DNA of 64,000 bases from Flavobacterium pectinovorum. GTDB taxonomy: Bacteria > Bacteroidota > Bacteroidia > Flavobacteriales > Flavobacteriaceae. The position numbers were made by a program, and so were the translations under genes. Of this stretch, positions 16,522 to 26,088 are shown piece by piece. Numbering within the stretch: position 1 is the stretch's first letter; every line of letters starts with the position of its first letter. The notes beneath the pieces are model-generated. The model did not search any database. It saw only the letters and a list, made by a program, of their open reading frames with translations, and was not told where the DNA came from. The stretch is from assembly GCF_900142715.1 (NCBI RefSeq), contig NZ_FRBX01000003.1, forward strand, positions 186,001 through 250,000, read 5' to 3'.

Positions 16522-17763
16522 TTAAGATTTCTTAGTTGCAGCATCAAATATTCTGCAATAATTTCCACCTCCAATTTTACCAATTTCATCTTCAGTAAAA
16601 CCAGTCTTCAATAAAGATTCTACAACGGTGTAATAAAATCCTTGTTTTAAATCTCCCCAAGCTTCATTTGTTGTACCGCCGCCTTGTTTTTTATTAGCTT
16701 CCGGACCTTTTTGATTTCTTTGATCGTTTTCTTTTTTAGGCTGGCCAAAATTTTCACCTTGCTGTTCTTTCGGTTTTTTATCTCCTTCCGGCTTATGTCC
16801 CTGATCGCTAGGAGAGCGATATGACGGAGTTAATTTTGTATCTGTTCCAATGCAAACATGATCAATACCTACAACATCAACCATCGCTTTTATATTGTCT
16901 GCAAATTCTGTTGGAGAATCAGCAAGATGAGTCCAAACACCAATTACACCGCCATTATCTGCCACAATTTTAGCCTGTTCTTTATTAATAAGACGAGGCA
17001 TCATCATTTTAGACATGAACTCATTTTGACCAAGGCGCGTATTAAGTCCGGTATGTGAAACAAGCACAGGTTTTTTTGCCACTTTTAAAGCTCCATTAAC
17101 CGTATTATCATCACAATGCGACAAATCAACTAAAATCCCTAATCTTTCGCATTCCTTTATAACTTCAATTCCAAAAGAAGTAAGTCCACCCCATTGTGGT
17201 GTTTTTGTAAAAATATCACCAAGTGGAACCGAAGCATCATTATCATGAAGTAATCCCAAATGTCTTAAACCACGATCGTAAGCAATTTGCAAACGATCAA
17301 TCTTTCCTTCAAGAAAATGACCGCCCTCAACCGACTGAATTACTGTTGGCTTTTTAGCATTTTTTGCAAGCTGAAGGTCATTAAAATTTAAAGAACGCTT
17401 CATATTATTAGCTTTCAAAATTTCATCCATTGCCGTAAGACCATTTAAAAATCGTTCGTAAGCATCACCGGGATTTACCAATTTTTGATAATCCACCGCA
17501 AACGTCATACAAATAGCAGACAAACCTGATTTTTTTAACTCATTTGCCAAATCAACTTTTGGTCCCGGAAGTTCTGATTTTATTAACGGAACATCGATGT
17601 GATTATGAGTATCAATGCCGAATGTTTTGGCAACAATAGCCTCAATTCGAGGATCCCGGTCAACTGAAGCCCAGGATAAAAGCGGATTTAACATTAAAGC
17701 AGCTCCTGCTCCACCCATGGTTGTCAGGAAAAGTCTGCGATTCCATTCTTGATTATTGCCCAT
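16522..17763 (-). CDS. Membrane dipeptidase (peptidase M19), Tat-type signal
   Basis: A 413-aa metallopeptidase. NRRLFLTTMGGAGAA near the N terminus is a twin-arginine-type signal. Zinc ligands of renal-dipeptidase-like enzymes are visible: His53 and His55 (DTHNHID), Glu146 (QSVEGGHF), His216 (DLSHCDD), His237 (VSHTGL) and Asp308 (IGTDTK). It would hydrolyse dipeptides in the periplasm. Odd: residues 316-363 are a low-complexity Lys/Gln/Gly/Pro-rich insert between Asp308 and the final helices, absent from ordinary M19 enzymes. Transcribed alone, convergent with DUF3291. Confidence 0.9.
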   Translation of the reverse strand: MGNNQEWNRRLFLTTMGGAGAALMLNPLLSWASVDRDPRIEAIVAKTFGIDTHNHIDVPLIKSELPGPKVDLANELKKSGLSAICMTFAVDYQKLVNPGDAYERFLNGLTAMDEILKANNMKRSLNFNDLQLAKNAKKPTVIQSVEGGHFLEGKIDRLQIAYDRGLRHLGLLHDNDASVPLGDIFTKTPQWGGLTSFGIEVIKECERLGILVDLSHCDDNTVNGALKVAKKPVLVSHTGLNTRLGQNEFMSKMMMPRLINKEQAKIVADNGGVIGVWTHLADSPTEFADNIKAMVDVVGIDHVCIGTDTKLTPSYRSPSDQGHKPEGDKKPKEQQGENFGQPKKENDQRNQKGPEANKKQGGGTTNEAWGDLKQGFYYTVVESLLKTGFTEDEIGKIGGGNYCRIFDAATKKS

Positions 17764-17933
17764 TTATATATTTTGAATTATTGTAAAGAAAATAGAACTT
17801 GATAGTACAAAACAACACTTTTTTTGTATTCGCTAAACAAATAATATACAGATCGAATATACAAGCCGACAAATAACAAAAATCATCCGATTAAACTTTT
17901 ACCGAAATCAAAAAAGCTACGCCAGGAATTTAT

Positions 17934-18641
17934 CTATTTAATTCCCCCAAAAGCACCGAAACACATATTCTTGTGTAAAATTTCGACACTTTTAAAACCC
18001 ACTTTTTTCATCAAATCCAATTGGTAATTCATTGATCTTGGTGTATCTTCTTTTTCTACATAATCCAAAACTTTCTGGCGATATTCAGCACCTCCAATTC
18101 CTTCAAGATAATCACCATAACGCTGCCAGGTATATTCGTTTAATAATTCTGTGTCTTGCGTTATTAAATCCGAAATCATGAAACATCCTCCTGATTTTAA
18201 TAATTTAAATATTTTCGTAAAGGTCGTTTCCCAATCCTGATCGTCACGCAAATGATGCAAAACCGCTCCGGCCAAAATAATATCAAAATGATTTTCTTGT
18301 AAATCAACTTCACGAATATCGCCTTGCTTCACTTCTACTTTACCGTTTGTTTCATTAGAAACCCTTTCAAAAGCACGATCCAACATCGGCAAACTCAAAT
18401 CGACCAAAGTGCAATTCAAGTTCGGAACTTTAGATAGCATTTTTAAAGTATAATTTCCGGCGCCACAGCCAATATCCAAAACATTTTGAGCATCGGGAAC
18501 AATTCTTTTCGAAGCTTCTGTAATTAATTCTAAAGAAATTGTTGCGTCGATTGTGGCGACTTGTCCGGTTTCTAAATTTGAGAATCGTTCGACATCATTA
18601 TCAAAACGTTCCCTGATTTCTGCAATAGTTGATTTTTTCAT
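17934..18641 (-). CDS. Class I SAM-dependent methyltransferase
   Basis: A 235-aa protein read from ATG at 18641 (MKKSTIAEIR); an 11-codon longer reading begins in the repeat element and is less likely. The SAM-binding motif I is VLDIGCGAGNYTL and the acidic end of beta-2 is LVDLSLPML; motif IV is FDIILAGAVLHHL. Similar to UbiE/Methyltransf_25-type small-molecule methyltransferases; the substrate is not evident. Divergent from the LysR gene, with a 329-base repeat-filled region between. Confidence 0.85.
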   Translation of the reverse strand: MKKSTIAEIRERFDNDVERFSNLETGQVATIDATISLELITEASKRIVPDAQNVLDIGCGAGNYTLKMLSKVPNLNCTLVDLSLPMLDRAFERVSNETNGKVEVKQGDIREVDLQENHFDIILAGAVLHHLRDDQDWETTFTKIFKLLKSGGCFMISDLITQDTELLNEYTWQRYGDYLEGIGGAEYRQKVLDYVEKEDTPRSMNYQLDLMKKVGFKSVEILHKNMCFGAFGGIK

Positions 18642-18654
18642 AGTTTTCTGTTTT

Positions 18655-18895
18655 TTATGGCACACAGATGACACGGATTAAACGGATTTTCGCTGGTTTT
18701 TTTTAATTCTTGTTGTTATTTATTATTTTTTTGTCACAGATTTAAAGATTCGCACAGATTTTTTTTAAGAATCAAATTAAAATTTTAAGAATCATTTTAA
18801 TCCTTTAATCTGTGGCATATTTTCTTTTCAATTTCAAAAAAATAAAAATCCGTATTAACCTGTTTAAATCCGCGTCATCCGCGTGCCATATATTT
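18655..18895. repeat. Long imperfect inverted repeat (ATGGCACACAGATGACACGG family)
   Basis: The left arm begins ATGGCACACAGATGACACGG and the right arm ends CCGCGTCATCCGCGTGCCAT, its inverted counterpart. Inner arms GATTTAAAGATTCGCACAGA and CTTTAATCTGTGG also pair. It fills nearly all of the gap between the methyltransferase and LysR genes. Confidence 0.75.
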
Positions 18896-18970
18896 TTTAG
18901 TAAAAGTATTCCTTTCATATATACTTCAAAAATACTTATTTTGTCAATTATTAATACTTAATAGGTATTT

Positions 18971-19852
18971 ATGGAATTACGTCATCTAAAATATTTTTTG
19001 GCTGTAGCCGAAGAATTAAACTTTACCAAAGCTTCTGAAAAATTATTCATTTCTCAACCGCCTTTAAGTAGACAAATTATAGAACTTGAAGAAGAAATCC
19101 AAGCACGTTTATTCATCAGGAACAATAAAAAAGTAGAACTTACCGAAGCCGGAAAATACTTTGAGAAAGAAGTTAGAGAACTTTTTCAGAATCTGGAACG
19201 CATTTCTATCAAAACAAAAAAAATAGCCGAGAATATTTCGGGCGAATTCAGAATCGCTTACATCAGTTCGATTTATGCTGAAGTAATTTCAGAATTAATA
19301 AAACATCTCAAAGAACAATTTCCGTATGTAAATTTTAAATTATTTGAAGTTTCAACGACCAAACAAATTGCAGCTTTAGAACAAGGAAAAATCGAATTGG
19401 GAATTATTCGTTCTCCAATAAAATCTCCTAAAATAAAATCACAATTGTGGTTTCAGGACGGATTTTCGGTAGTTTATAACAAAAGTTGCATCCAAATTAA
19501 TTCTGAAAAAGAAATTCCGAATTTAAAAGACGAAACTTTTGTCTTTTTCAATAAAGATTATGCACCGCATTATCATGAAATTTTATTAGAACTTTGTGCG
19601 TTTTATGGCTTTACGCCGAAGGTTGTTCATGAATCAAACAATATTAATTCGATTGTGCAATTGGTTAAAAATGGTTTAGGAATTTCGATTGTTCCGTCTA
19701 ATATTGCCAGAAACAATAAGGATCCTGAAATTGGTTTTATCGAATTAAAGAAAGTCAATTTGTATACTGATGTTTCTTTAATCACTTCAAAAGAAGACGA
19801 TTCTGAAATCACAAAAGCTGCGGTTGCTTTTTTATTGAATTTTAAAAAATAA
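18971..19852 (+). CDS. LysR-family transcriptional regulator
   Basis: A 293-aa regulator with a standard N-terminal winged HTH (MELRHLKYFLAVAEELNFTK, LFISQPPLSRQIIELEE) and a periplasmic-binding-like effector domain (FRIAYISSIYAEVISELI, GLGISIVPSNIA). The full family length is present. AAATACTTATTTTG upstream (18928-18943) resembles, but is one base shorter than, the motif shared by the nitrate genes. The divergent methyltransferase is a conventional target candidate. Confidence 0.92.
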   Translation: MELRHLKYFLAVAEELNFTKASEKLFISQPPLSRQIIELEEEIQARLFIRNNKKVELTEAGKYFEKEVRELFQNLERISIKTKKIAENISGEFRIAYISSIYAEVISELIKHLKEQFPYVNFKLFEVSTTKQIAALEQGKIELGIIRSPIKSPKIKSQLWFQDGFSVVYNKSCIQINSEKEIPNLKDETFVFFNKDYAPHYHEILLELCAFYGFTPKVVHESNNINSIVQLVKNGLGISIVPSNIARNNKDPEIGFIELKKVNLYTDVSLITSKEDDSEITKAAVAFLLNFKK

Positions 19853-19862
19853 TTACAAGAGT

Positions 19863-20052
19863 TTCTCGCAAAGTCGCAGAGTCGCAAAGTTTTGAATTGC
19901 CTCCTGCTTTAGCTGGAGGAAAATAGAAATGGTATATAAAATGGCTTTAGCCGAATATACGATTCGGCTAAAGCCATTTATAATGCAATTAGAACCTCCA
20001 GCTAAAGCTGGAGGCAATTTATAAATATCTTAAAATCTGCGTCTTTGCGAGA
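19863..20052. repeat. Three-level nested palindromic element
   Basis: Three concentric inverted repeats: outer TCTCGCAAAGTCGCAGA / TCTGCGTCTTTGCGAGA, middle AATTGCCTCCTGCTTTAGCT with its partner ending at 20020, inner AAATGGCTTTAGCCGAATA / TTCGGCTAAAGCCATTT. No coding potential. Together with A/T-rich flank it occupies the 397-base gap between the LysR and DUF2130 genes. Confidence 0.8.
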
Positions 20053-20249
20053 TTAATTAAATTATGGAAATCCGTAAAAACTAAAAGCTTAAAGGAATTA
20101 AATTGCACCGGTTAGCAGAAAGAAACACAAATACAATTAGTGCAATTCGTGGCAAAAAAGTTACAATTTATCACAAGTAAATTCCCTAAAAAGAATGAAC
20201 TTTTAGATACCTTAGCAAATTATTACATTATCTAAATAAAATCAATAAA

Positions 20250-21533
20250 ATGGTAGAGCAATCTTCAATTCAGTGTCCAAATTGCGGAACTACAATCGAT
20301 GTAAATGATATTCTAAAACATCAATTGGAAGATAGTATCCGTAAAGAATACCAACAAAAAGCCAATGCTCAAAAACAAGAATTAGAACTTAAAAACGAGC
20401 AATTAGAAAAAGCTAAAGCTGAGTTTGAAGCCAAAAAGAAACAGGAAAATGAACTTTTTGCTGAACGTTTGGAACGTGAAAAAAAGACAGCCGAAAAAGA
20501 AATTACCGAGAAAATAAAAACCAAACTCGACGAAGAAAACAAAGATCGTTTGGTTGCAATGGAAAAAGAGCTTTCTGAAAAATCGGAGAAACTTCGTGAA
20601 TTAAATAAAATGGAAGGCGAAATATTGAAGCTTCAACGTGAAAAACTGGAGATGAAAGACGCTATTGAAGCACAAGCTCAAAAACAACTTAATGAGACTT
20701 TAGTTTTAGAACGCGATAAAATCAGAAAACAGGAAGAAGAAAAAAACGAGCTTAAAATAAAAGAATACCAAAAACAATCTGACGATCAAAAAAAGCTGAT
20801 CGAAGAAATGAAACGTAAGCAGGAACAAGGTTCTATGCAACTGCAAGGCGAAGTAATGGAATTGGCGATTGAAGAATGGCTTGCAAATAATTTTCCGTTG
20901 GACAGTATTGACGAAGTTAAAAAAGGCGCAAATGGTGCCGATTGTCTTCAAATTGTAAACACGCGTGAATTGCAAAATTGTGGTTCTATTTATTACGAAA
21001 GCAAACGTACAAAAGCTTTTCAACCATCGTGGATTGAGAAATTTAAAAATGACATTAGAACCAAAAGAGCCAATATTGGGGTTTTGGTTACCGAAGTAAT
21101 GCCAGCCGGAATGGACAGAATGGGAATGCGAGACGGAATTTGGATTTGTACTTATGAAGAATTTAAAGGTTTAAGTGCTGTTTTGCGTCAATCTTTAATT
21201 CAGGTAAGTCAGGCGGTTCAGGCGCAGGAAAACAAAGGCGATAAAATGTCGATGCTGTATGATTTTTTAACCAGCAACGAATTCCGTTTACAAATTGAAG
21301 GAATTGTAGAAGGCTTCACGCAAATGCAAGGCGATCTTGATGCCGAAAAAAGAGCGATGCAAAGAATCTGGAAACAACGTGAAAAGCAAATTGAAAAAGT
21401 CGTGCATAATACTTTAGGAATGTACGGTTCCATTCGCGGTATTGCAGGAAATGCAGTTCAGACTGTAAGAGCTTTAGAACTTGATTTTATTGAGGAAGAA
21501 GAAGAAGAAGATCCAAAAGAATTACCGGAATAA
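20250..21533 (+). CDS. DUF2130 domain protein with zinc ribbon and coiled coil
   Basis: A 427-aa protein. The N terminus has a CPNCG half zinc ribbon (residues 9-13). Residues about 25-200 are a long Glu/Lys/Gln coiled coil. The C-terminal domain (from about 205) matches DUF2130: GEVMELAIEEWLANNFPLDSI, GANGADCLQIVN, SIYYESKRTKAFQPSWIEKF, GVLVTEVMPAGMDRMGMRDG. The ESKR/NTR-like core resembles restriction-endonuclease-fold enzymes, so nucleic-acid cleavage is possible but unproven. An acidic tail (EEEEEEDPKE) ends it. Confidence 0.85.
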   Translation: MVEQSSIQCPNCGTTIDVNDILKHQLEDSIRKEYQQKANAQKQELELKNEQLEKAKAEFEAKKKQENELFAERLEREKKTAEKEITEKIKTKLDEENKDRLVAMEKELSEKSEKLRELNKMEGEILKLQREKLEMKDAIEAQAQKQLNETLVLERDKIRKQEEEKNELKIKEYQKQSDDQKKLIEEMKRKQEQGSMQLQGEVMELAIEEWLANNFPLDSIDEVKKGANGADCLQIVNTRELQNCGSIYYESKRTKAFQPSWIEKFKNDIRTKRANIGVLVTEVMPAGMDRMGMRDGIWICTYEEFKGLSAVLRQSLIQVSQAVQAQENKGDKMSMLYDFLTSNEFRLQIEGIVEGFTQMQGDLDAEKRAMQRIWKQREKQIEKVVHNTLGMYGSIRGIAGNAVQTVRALELDFIEEEEEEDPKELPE

Positions 21534-21544
21534 TATCACGAGAT

Positions 21545-21705
21545 AGAACGCGGATGACGCTGATTCGCTAAAGCGAAGACACGGATTTGCGCTGATTTTT
21601 TTACGCAACAATTGTCATTGCGTAAATCTTTATTTAGCTAAACAAAAAAAAATCCGCGCAAATCCATGTTTTCGCTTGCGAATCTGCGTCATCGGCGTTC
21701 GAAAT
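21545..21705. repeat. Inverted-repeat element (AACGCGGATGACGCTGATTC family)
   Basis: Left arm AACGCGGATGACGCTGATTC and right arm GAATCTGCGTCATCGGCGTT are inverted copies. The right half repeats the sequence seen at 12740-12796. Confidence 0.75.
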
Positions 21706-21771
21706 ATCACGCCTGTAAACTTTTGTCGATTTAACAAATGAGATTAATTCGTTCCTAGCAACACCCAATAA

Positions 21772-21804
21772 AAAAAAGGCTTCACTAATAATAGTGAAGC
21801 CTTT
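21772..21804 (-). terminator. Rho-independent terminator for the META lipoprotein
   Basis: Stem AAAGGCTTCACT / AGTGAAGCCTTT. The eight-A run on the plus strand gives a T-tract when read from the minus-strand gene. Confidence 0.8.
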
Positions 21805-21830
21805 CTACTTCTTAACTTTAATTTTTTGAA

Positions 21831-22262
21831 TTAACCTTTTTTGAATGACATTGTTAATCCAAATTGGTTTGAAAGGAATAATTTATTTTCCTTAATAGAA
21901 TAACCTGAATTTGTTCTCAACAACTGCAAAAATTCAGCTTCTTTTTTTGCATCACATTTTTTAGTTTCTGAAGTAAGATTTAAAAACTGGATTTGACCTT
22001 CGCCTTTAGATAATAAATTTCCTTTGATAGCATTACATCCAGTTGAGCCTGAAAACGTTGCTGGATTCATTACAATTTTTGGTAAGCTTGAAAAGTCTTT
22101 ATCAGTAACAACTTTACCGTTTAAATTTTCCAAAACCCAGTTTTGCTGCAATTTCTTTTCAATTGTCTTTTCATTAGTCGATACTGTTGCGTTCGTTTCT
22201 TTAGCAGATTTACAGCCAAAAGCCAATGAACCTGCAATAAATAACATTAAAATCCTTTTCAT
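21831..22262 (-). CDS. META-domain lipoprotein
   Basis: A 143-aa lipoprotein: signal MKRILMLFIAGSLAFGCKS with lipobox LAFG-C17. The META/HslJ domain is shown by WVLENLNGKVV, the PKIVMNPATFSGSTGCNAIKG core and TKKCDAKKEAEFLQLL. HslJ-like proteins sit in the outer membrane and are linked to heat or antibiotic stress. A second META lipoprotein follows upstream on the same strand; both precede the divergent nirB. Confidence 0.88.
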   Translation of the reverse strand: MKRILMLFIAGSLAFGCKSAKETNATVSTNEKTIEKKLQQNWVLENLNGKVVTDKDFSSLPKIVMNPATFSGSTGCNAIKGNLLSKGEGQIQFLNLTSETKKCDAKKEAEFLQLLRTNSGYSIKENKLFLSNQFGLTMSFKKG

Positions 22263-22372
22263 GTAAAATATTTTTTATAAGTTTTATTTTACAAAAATAT
22301 TCTCACTTGAAAGTATCCTTTATATGGAATAAGATTTTTTTAAAACATATTAAGACATTTTAAAGTAAGGTT

Positions 22373-23152
22373 CTAATCCACTTTTTTAAAAACCAATAAT
22401 TTCCCGGACGGATTAGAAAGCATTAATTTATTATCACCTATTTTATAAGTGGTTACATTTTGAAGCGCTTTTGCAAATTCGCCTTCTTTATTTCCTGGTG
22501 CACAAGCCATTAAAGTCGAAATAACTTTTGAGAATCTTAGCAAATCTTTTTCATAAAACAGAGTACCGCTAATTGCATTGCAGCCGCCATAACCCATAAA
22601 TTTATTTTCTGCAGAATTAATTTCAATTCTTGGCAATTCTCTTTGAAAATCAGTTATAAAAACTTTAAATCCATTTAATTCTTCCAAAACCCAAATATCA
22701 TGTAGTCGATAATCTGTATTATATTTTCCACAGCCACTTAATTTTTCCAATTCTAATTCGGAGTTGTTTTTAATTTCAACCGTAACCTTATAAGGAGAAA
22801 TTTCTCCTGACATTGAATTCTGACATTCCAAGTGCTGAATTGTAATCGTCGCAGTAGAAGTTTCATTACTTACTTTATACATTTTTACATTGGCATCCAT
22901 TGCTTTTATGGCTTCAACAGATGGGAAAATAATTTTTTCTTTTCCGGTAATCAACGATGTGAAAACAATTTCATCATTTCCCATTTTCAATCCCCAAAAA
23001 GGTTCATTTCCGGTTGCTGTAAAATAATATTTCATCTCATCTTCCTGAGTTCCATATTCAGAAGTAGTTTGTGGATCTGAACTTTTGCCCACAGTAGATT
23101 TACAACTCACAATTAAAGAAAACAACAGCAATAGTGAAATTATATTTTTCAT
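22373..23152 (-). CDS. Lipoprotein with COG3650-like and META domains
   Basis: A 259-aa lipoprotein with lipobox SLIVSC (Cys17). Residues about 40-145 match the COG3650-type domain (FTATGNEPFWGLKMGNDEIV, CQNSMSGEISPYKVTVEI, LSGCGKY). Residues about 150-259 are a META domain (IWVLEELNG, GYGGCNAISGTLF, STLMACAPGNKEGEFAKAL). It probably sits on the periplasmic face of the outer membrane. It is divergent from nirB but shares no evident functional link with it. Confidence 0.85.
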   Translation of the reverse strand: MKNIISLLLLFSLIVSCKSTVGKSSDPQTTSEYGTQEDEMKYYFTATGNEPFWGLKMGNDEIVFTSLITGKEKIIFPSVEAIKAMDANVKMYKVSNETSTATITIQHLECQNSMSGEISPYKVTVEIKNNSELELEKLSGCGKYNTDYRLHDIWVLEELNGFKVFITDFQRELPRIEINSAENKFMGYGGCNAISGTLFYEKDLLRFSKVISTLMACAPGNKEGEFAKALQNVTTYKIGDNKLMLSNPSGKLLVFKKVD

Positions 23153-23374
23153 AACGATTTTATTAAGAATATTTGCTTACCGAAAAACACATATAAAATT
23201 CTTATGAATTTACGACATTTTTTTGAAACTCTTATTTAGAATGTTTTCAAATTTTAAATAATTTCTATTACAATAATTCACTCGAAACACCCACTACGTA
23301 AAAGATTACGACTAAATACGTAATTACATTAAAGATATCTTAGTTAAAAAATTAATTACAATACGTATTTTTAT

Positions 23375-23395
23375 AAGTATAAATACTTATATTTG
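23375..23395 (+). promoter_or_regulatory. nirB promoter with AAGTA-N4-TACTT inverted repeat
   Basis: AAGTA (23375-23379), TAAA, TACTT (23384-23388), whose last T begins the -7 box TATATTTG (23388-23395). No TTTG is found at -33, suggesting dependence on a regulator. The nirB ATG is 27 bases further on. The same arrangement precedes narK, the fused nasA and moeA. Confidence 0.65.
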
Positions 23396-23421
23396 CGTAG
23401 TAATACTTAATTAAAGAAATC

Positions 23422-25935
23422 ATGATAAGAGTAATAGTAGTTGGAAACGGCATGGTTGGTTATAAATTTTGCGAAAAATTCATTGCAAAATCAGGACAGG
23501 AAAAGTATCAGATTACCGTTTTTGGAGAAGAACCAAGACGCGCTTACGACAGAGTTCACTTAAGTGAATACTTTGGAGGCAAAACAGCAGATGATTTATC
23601 ATTATCAACAAGTAATTGGTACACAGAAAACAACATTATTCTTAACACTTCTGAATTAATTACAGATATTAACAGAACAGAAAAAACAATTCATACTCAT
23701 TTAGAAAAAACACATACGTACGATTACTTAGTTCTTGCAACTGGTTCTTCGGCTTTTGTGCCGCCAATTGATGGTGTAGAAAAAGAAGGTGTTTTTGTTT
23801 ACAGAACTATCGAAGATCTGGATGCTATTATGGCTTACGCCAAAAAAATAAAACAAAAAGGCGCGACAGAAGCAGCAGTTTTAGGTGGAGGCTTATTGGG
23901 ATTGGAAGCTGCAAAAGCAGTTAGAGATCTGGGTTTGAATCCACATGTTGTGGAATTTGCACCTCGTTTGATGCCAAGGCAATTAGACAAAGGCGCGAGC
24001 GATATGCTACAATCTAAAATTGAAGAATTAAATATTGGCATTCATCTTAACAAAGCCACGCAATATATTGACGGTGCAGCATGCATAACGGGAATGATGT
24101 TTGCAGATGACGAATTGTTAAAAGTTGACATGTTGGTTATTTCTGCCGGAATTAAACCTCGCGACGAATTAGCTCGAGTTTCAGGACTTGAAGTCGGTTT
24201 ACGAGGCGGCGTTGTGGTAAACAATCAAATGCAAACATCAGATCCTTCTATTTATGCCATTGGCGAAGTAGCATTATATAATCAAAACATTTACGGGCTT
24301 GTTGCTCCGGGTTACGAAATGGCCGATGTCGCTGCAGAGCAAATCTTAAATGGTACAAAAACCATGAGAGAAACCATCGATATGTCAACTCAATTAAAAC
24401 TAATTGGTGTTGAAGTGGCGAGTTTTGGTGACCCTTTTGTTGAAAATAATGAGGTAACCGCTATTGTTTATGAGAATAAATTAAGTGGAATTTACAAAAG
24501 AATCAACGTTACCAAAGATTCTAAAACTCTGTTAGGCGGAATTTTAGTTGGAGATGCCAGCGATTACAATTCACTTTTTCAGATTTACAGCAATGCAATG
24601 GCTTTGCCTAAAAATCCGGAAGATTTAATTTTAGGTTCTCGTGATGGATCTGAAGGTTCAAGTTTAGGAAGTGTAATGGATTTACCTGACACCGCCGTAA
24701 TTTGTTCTTGCGAAAATGTGACTAAAGGTGCAATTTGCTGTTCGCTTTTAGACGAAACCTGTTCTAGTTTTTCTGATGTTGTAAAACATACCAAAGCCAC
24801 TTCTGGCTGTGGCGGCTGTAAACCAATGGTTTCTGATTTGGTAAAAGCCACTCAAAAATCTTTAGGAAAAGAAGTAAAAGAAGTGATTTGCGAGCATTTC
24901 AATTATAATCGTCAGGAATTATTCGATTTGGTAAAAATCAATAAATACGAGAATTTTTATGATGTAATTGATCATCACGGTAAAGGCGACGGCTGCGAAA
25001 TTTGCAAACCTGTTGTAGCCTCAATTTTCTCTAGTATTTACAACGATACAGCCAATAAGCACGTTACAACTCAAGATACAAACGATAGATTTTTGGCTAA
25101 TATTCAACGAAACGGAACGTATTCTGTTGTGCCAAGAGTTGCCGGTGGAGAAATTACTGCCGAGAAATTAATTGTAATTGGAGAAGTTGCCAAACAGTTT
25201 GATTTGTACACTAAAATTACAGGCGCTCAACGTGTCGATTTATTTGGTGCACATTTGAGCGATCTGCCAAAAATCTGGAAAATATTAATTGATAATGGTT
25301 TTGAAAGTGGTCACGCCTACGGAAAATCGCTTCGTGCCGTAAAAAGCTGTGTTGGAAATGCCTGGTGCCGTTACGGAATGGACGACAGCGCAGGATTTGC
25401 TATCGAACTGGAAAACAGATATAAAGGAATTCGTTCTCCACATAAATTAAAAGGTGGTGTTTCGGCTTGTATTCGCGAATGTGCCGAAGCTCGCGGAAAA
25501 GATTTTGGGCTTATCGCTGTTGAAGGCGGTTGGAATTTATACATTGCCGGAAATGGTGGTGCCAACCCAAAACACGCTGTTTTATTAGCCGAAAAAATTG
25601 ATAAGGAAACTGTTATCAAATACATGGATCGCTTTTTAATGTATTACATCCGCACGGCTGGCCCGCTGATTCGAACTTCGACCTGGTTAGAAAAACTTGA
25701 CGGAGGTTTAGAATATCTGAAAGAAGTAATTATCGAGGATAGTTTAGGAATCTGCGAAACGCTGGAAGCCGAAATGCAGACTCTGGTAAACACTTTTGAA
25801 TGCGAATGGAAACAAGTTCTTGAAAAACCAAGATTATTAAAACGTTTCAACCATTTTGTAAACTCTGACGAGAAAGATGACAATGTTGTTTTTGTTCCGT
25901 TACGAGATCAAAAAGCACCAAAAGCGTGGTCTTAA
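23422..25935 (+). CDS. nirB: Nitrite reductase [NAD(P)H] large subunit
   Basis: An 837-aa assimilatory-type nitrite reductase, which reduces nitrite to ammonium with six electrons in the cytoplasm. N-terminal FAD/NAD reductase: GNGMVGYKF (8-16) and GGGLLGLEAA (155-164). BFD-like [2Fe-2S] domain: Cys428, Cys430, Cys463, Cys466. A second, partial Cys motif GDGCEICKP is at 523-530. The ferredoxin-like half from about 560 leads to siroheme/[4Fe-4S] ligands Cys643, Cys649, Cys683 and Cys687 (CVGNAWC and CIRECA). Full length. NirD is encoded 236 bases downstream. Siroheme supply is suggested by cobA at 51149-51937. Confidence 0.96.
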   Translation: MIRVIVVGNGMVGYKFCEKFIAKSGQEKYQITVFGEEPRRAYDRVHLSEYFGGKTADDLSLSTSNWYTENNIILNTSELITDINRTEKTIHTHLEKTHTYDYLVLATGSSAFVPPIDGVEKEGVFVYRTIEDLDAIMAYAKKIKQKGATEAAVLGGGLLGLEAAKAVRDLGLNPHVVEFAPRLMPRQLDKGASDMLQSKIEELNIGIHLNKATQYIDGAACITGMMFADDELLKVDMLVISAGIKPRDELARVSGLEVGLRGGVVVNNQMQTSDPSIYAIGEVALYNQNIYGLVAPGYEMADVAAEQILNGTKTMRETIDMSTQLKLIGVEVASFGDPFVENNEVTAIVYENKLSGIYKRINVTKDSKTLLGGILVGDASDYNSLFQIYSNAMALPKNPEDLILGSRDGSEGSSLGSVMDLPDTAVICSCENVTKGAICCSLLDETCSSFSDVVKHTKATSGCGGCKPMVSDLVKATQKSLGKEVKEVICEHFNYNRQELFDLVKINKYENFYDVIDHHGKGDGCEICKPVVASIFSSIYNDTANKHVTTQDTNDRFLANIQRNGTYSVVPRVAGGEITAEKLIVIGEVAKQFDLYTKITGAQRVDLFGAHLSDLPKIWKILIDNGFESGHAYGKSLRAVKSCVGNAWCRYGMDDSAGFAIELENRYKGIRSPHKLKGGVSACIRECAEARGKDFGLIAVEGGWNLYIAGNGGANPKHAVLLAEKIDKETVIKYMDRFLMYYIRTAGPLIRTSTWLEKLDGGLEYLKEVIIEDSLGICETLEAEMQTLVNTFECEWKQVLEKPRLLKRFNHFVNSDEKDDNVVFVPLRDQKAPKAWS

Positions 25936-25950
25936 TTTATATTTCATTTT

Positions 25951-26010
25951 TAAACACATAGAAACATAGCTTATAGAAGTGAATAAAGGCATTTCACTAC
26001 ACACATAGCT
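25951..26010. repeat. Partial copy of the CACATAGAAACATAG repeat
   Basis: TAAACACATAGAAACATAGC at 25951-25970 equals the outer left arm of the element at 14764-14931. The weak right half (ACACACATAGCT) is only partly complementary. Confidence 0.6.
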
Positions 26011-26088
26011 TTCAAAGATTTTTAATTTTTAATTAAAAAATTCAGCTCCAAAAAAAAAATAAAAATATCACAAACGTTTGCTGTCCTT

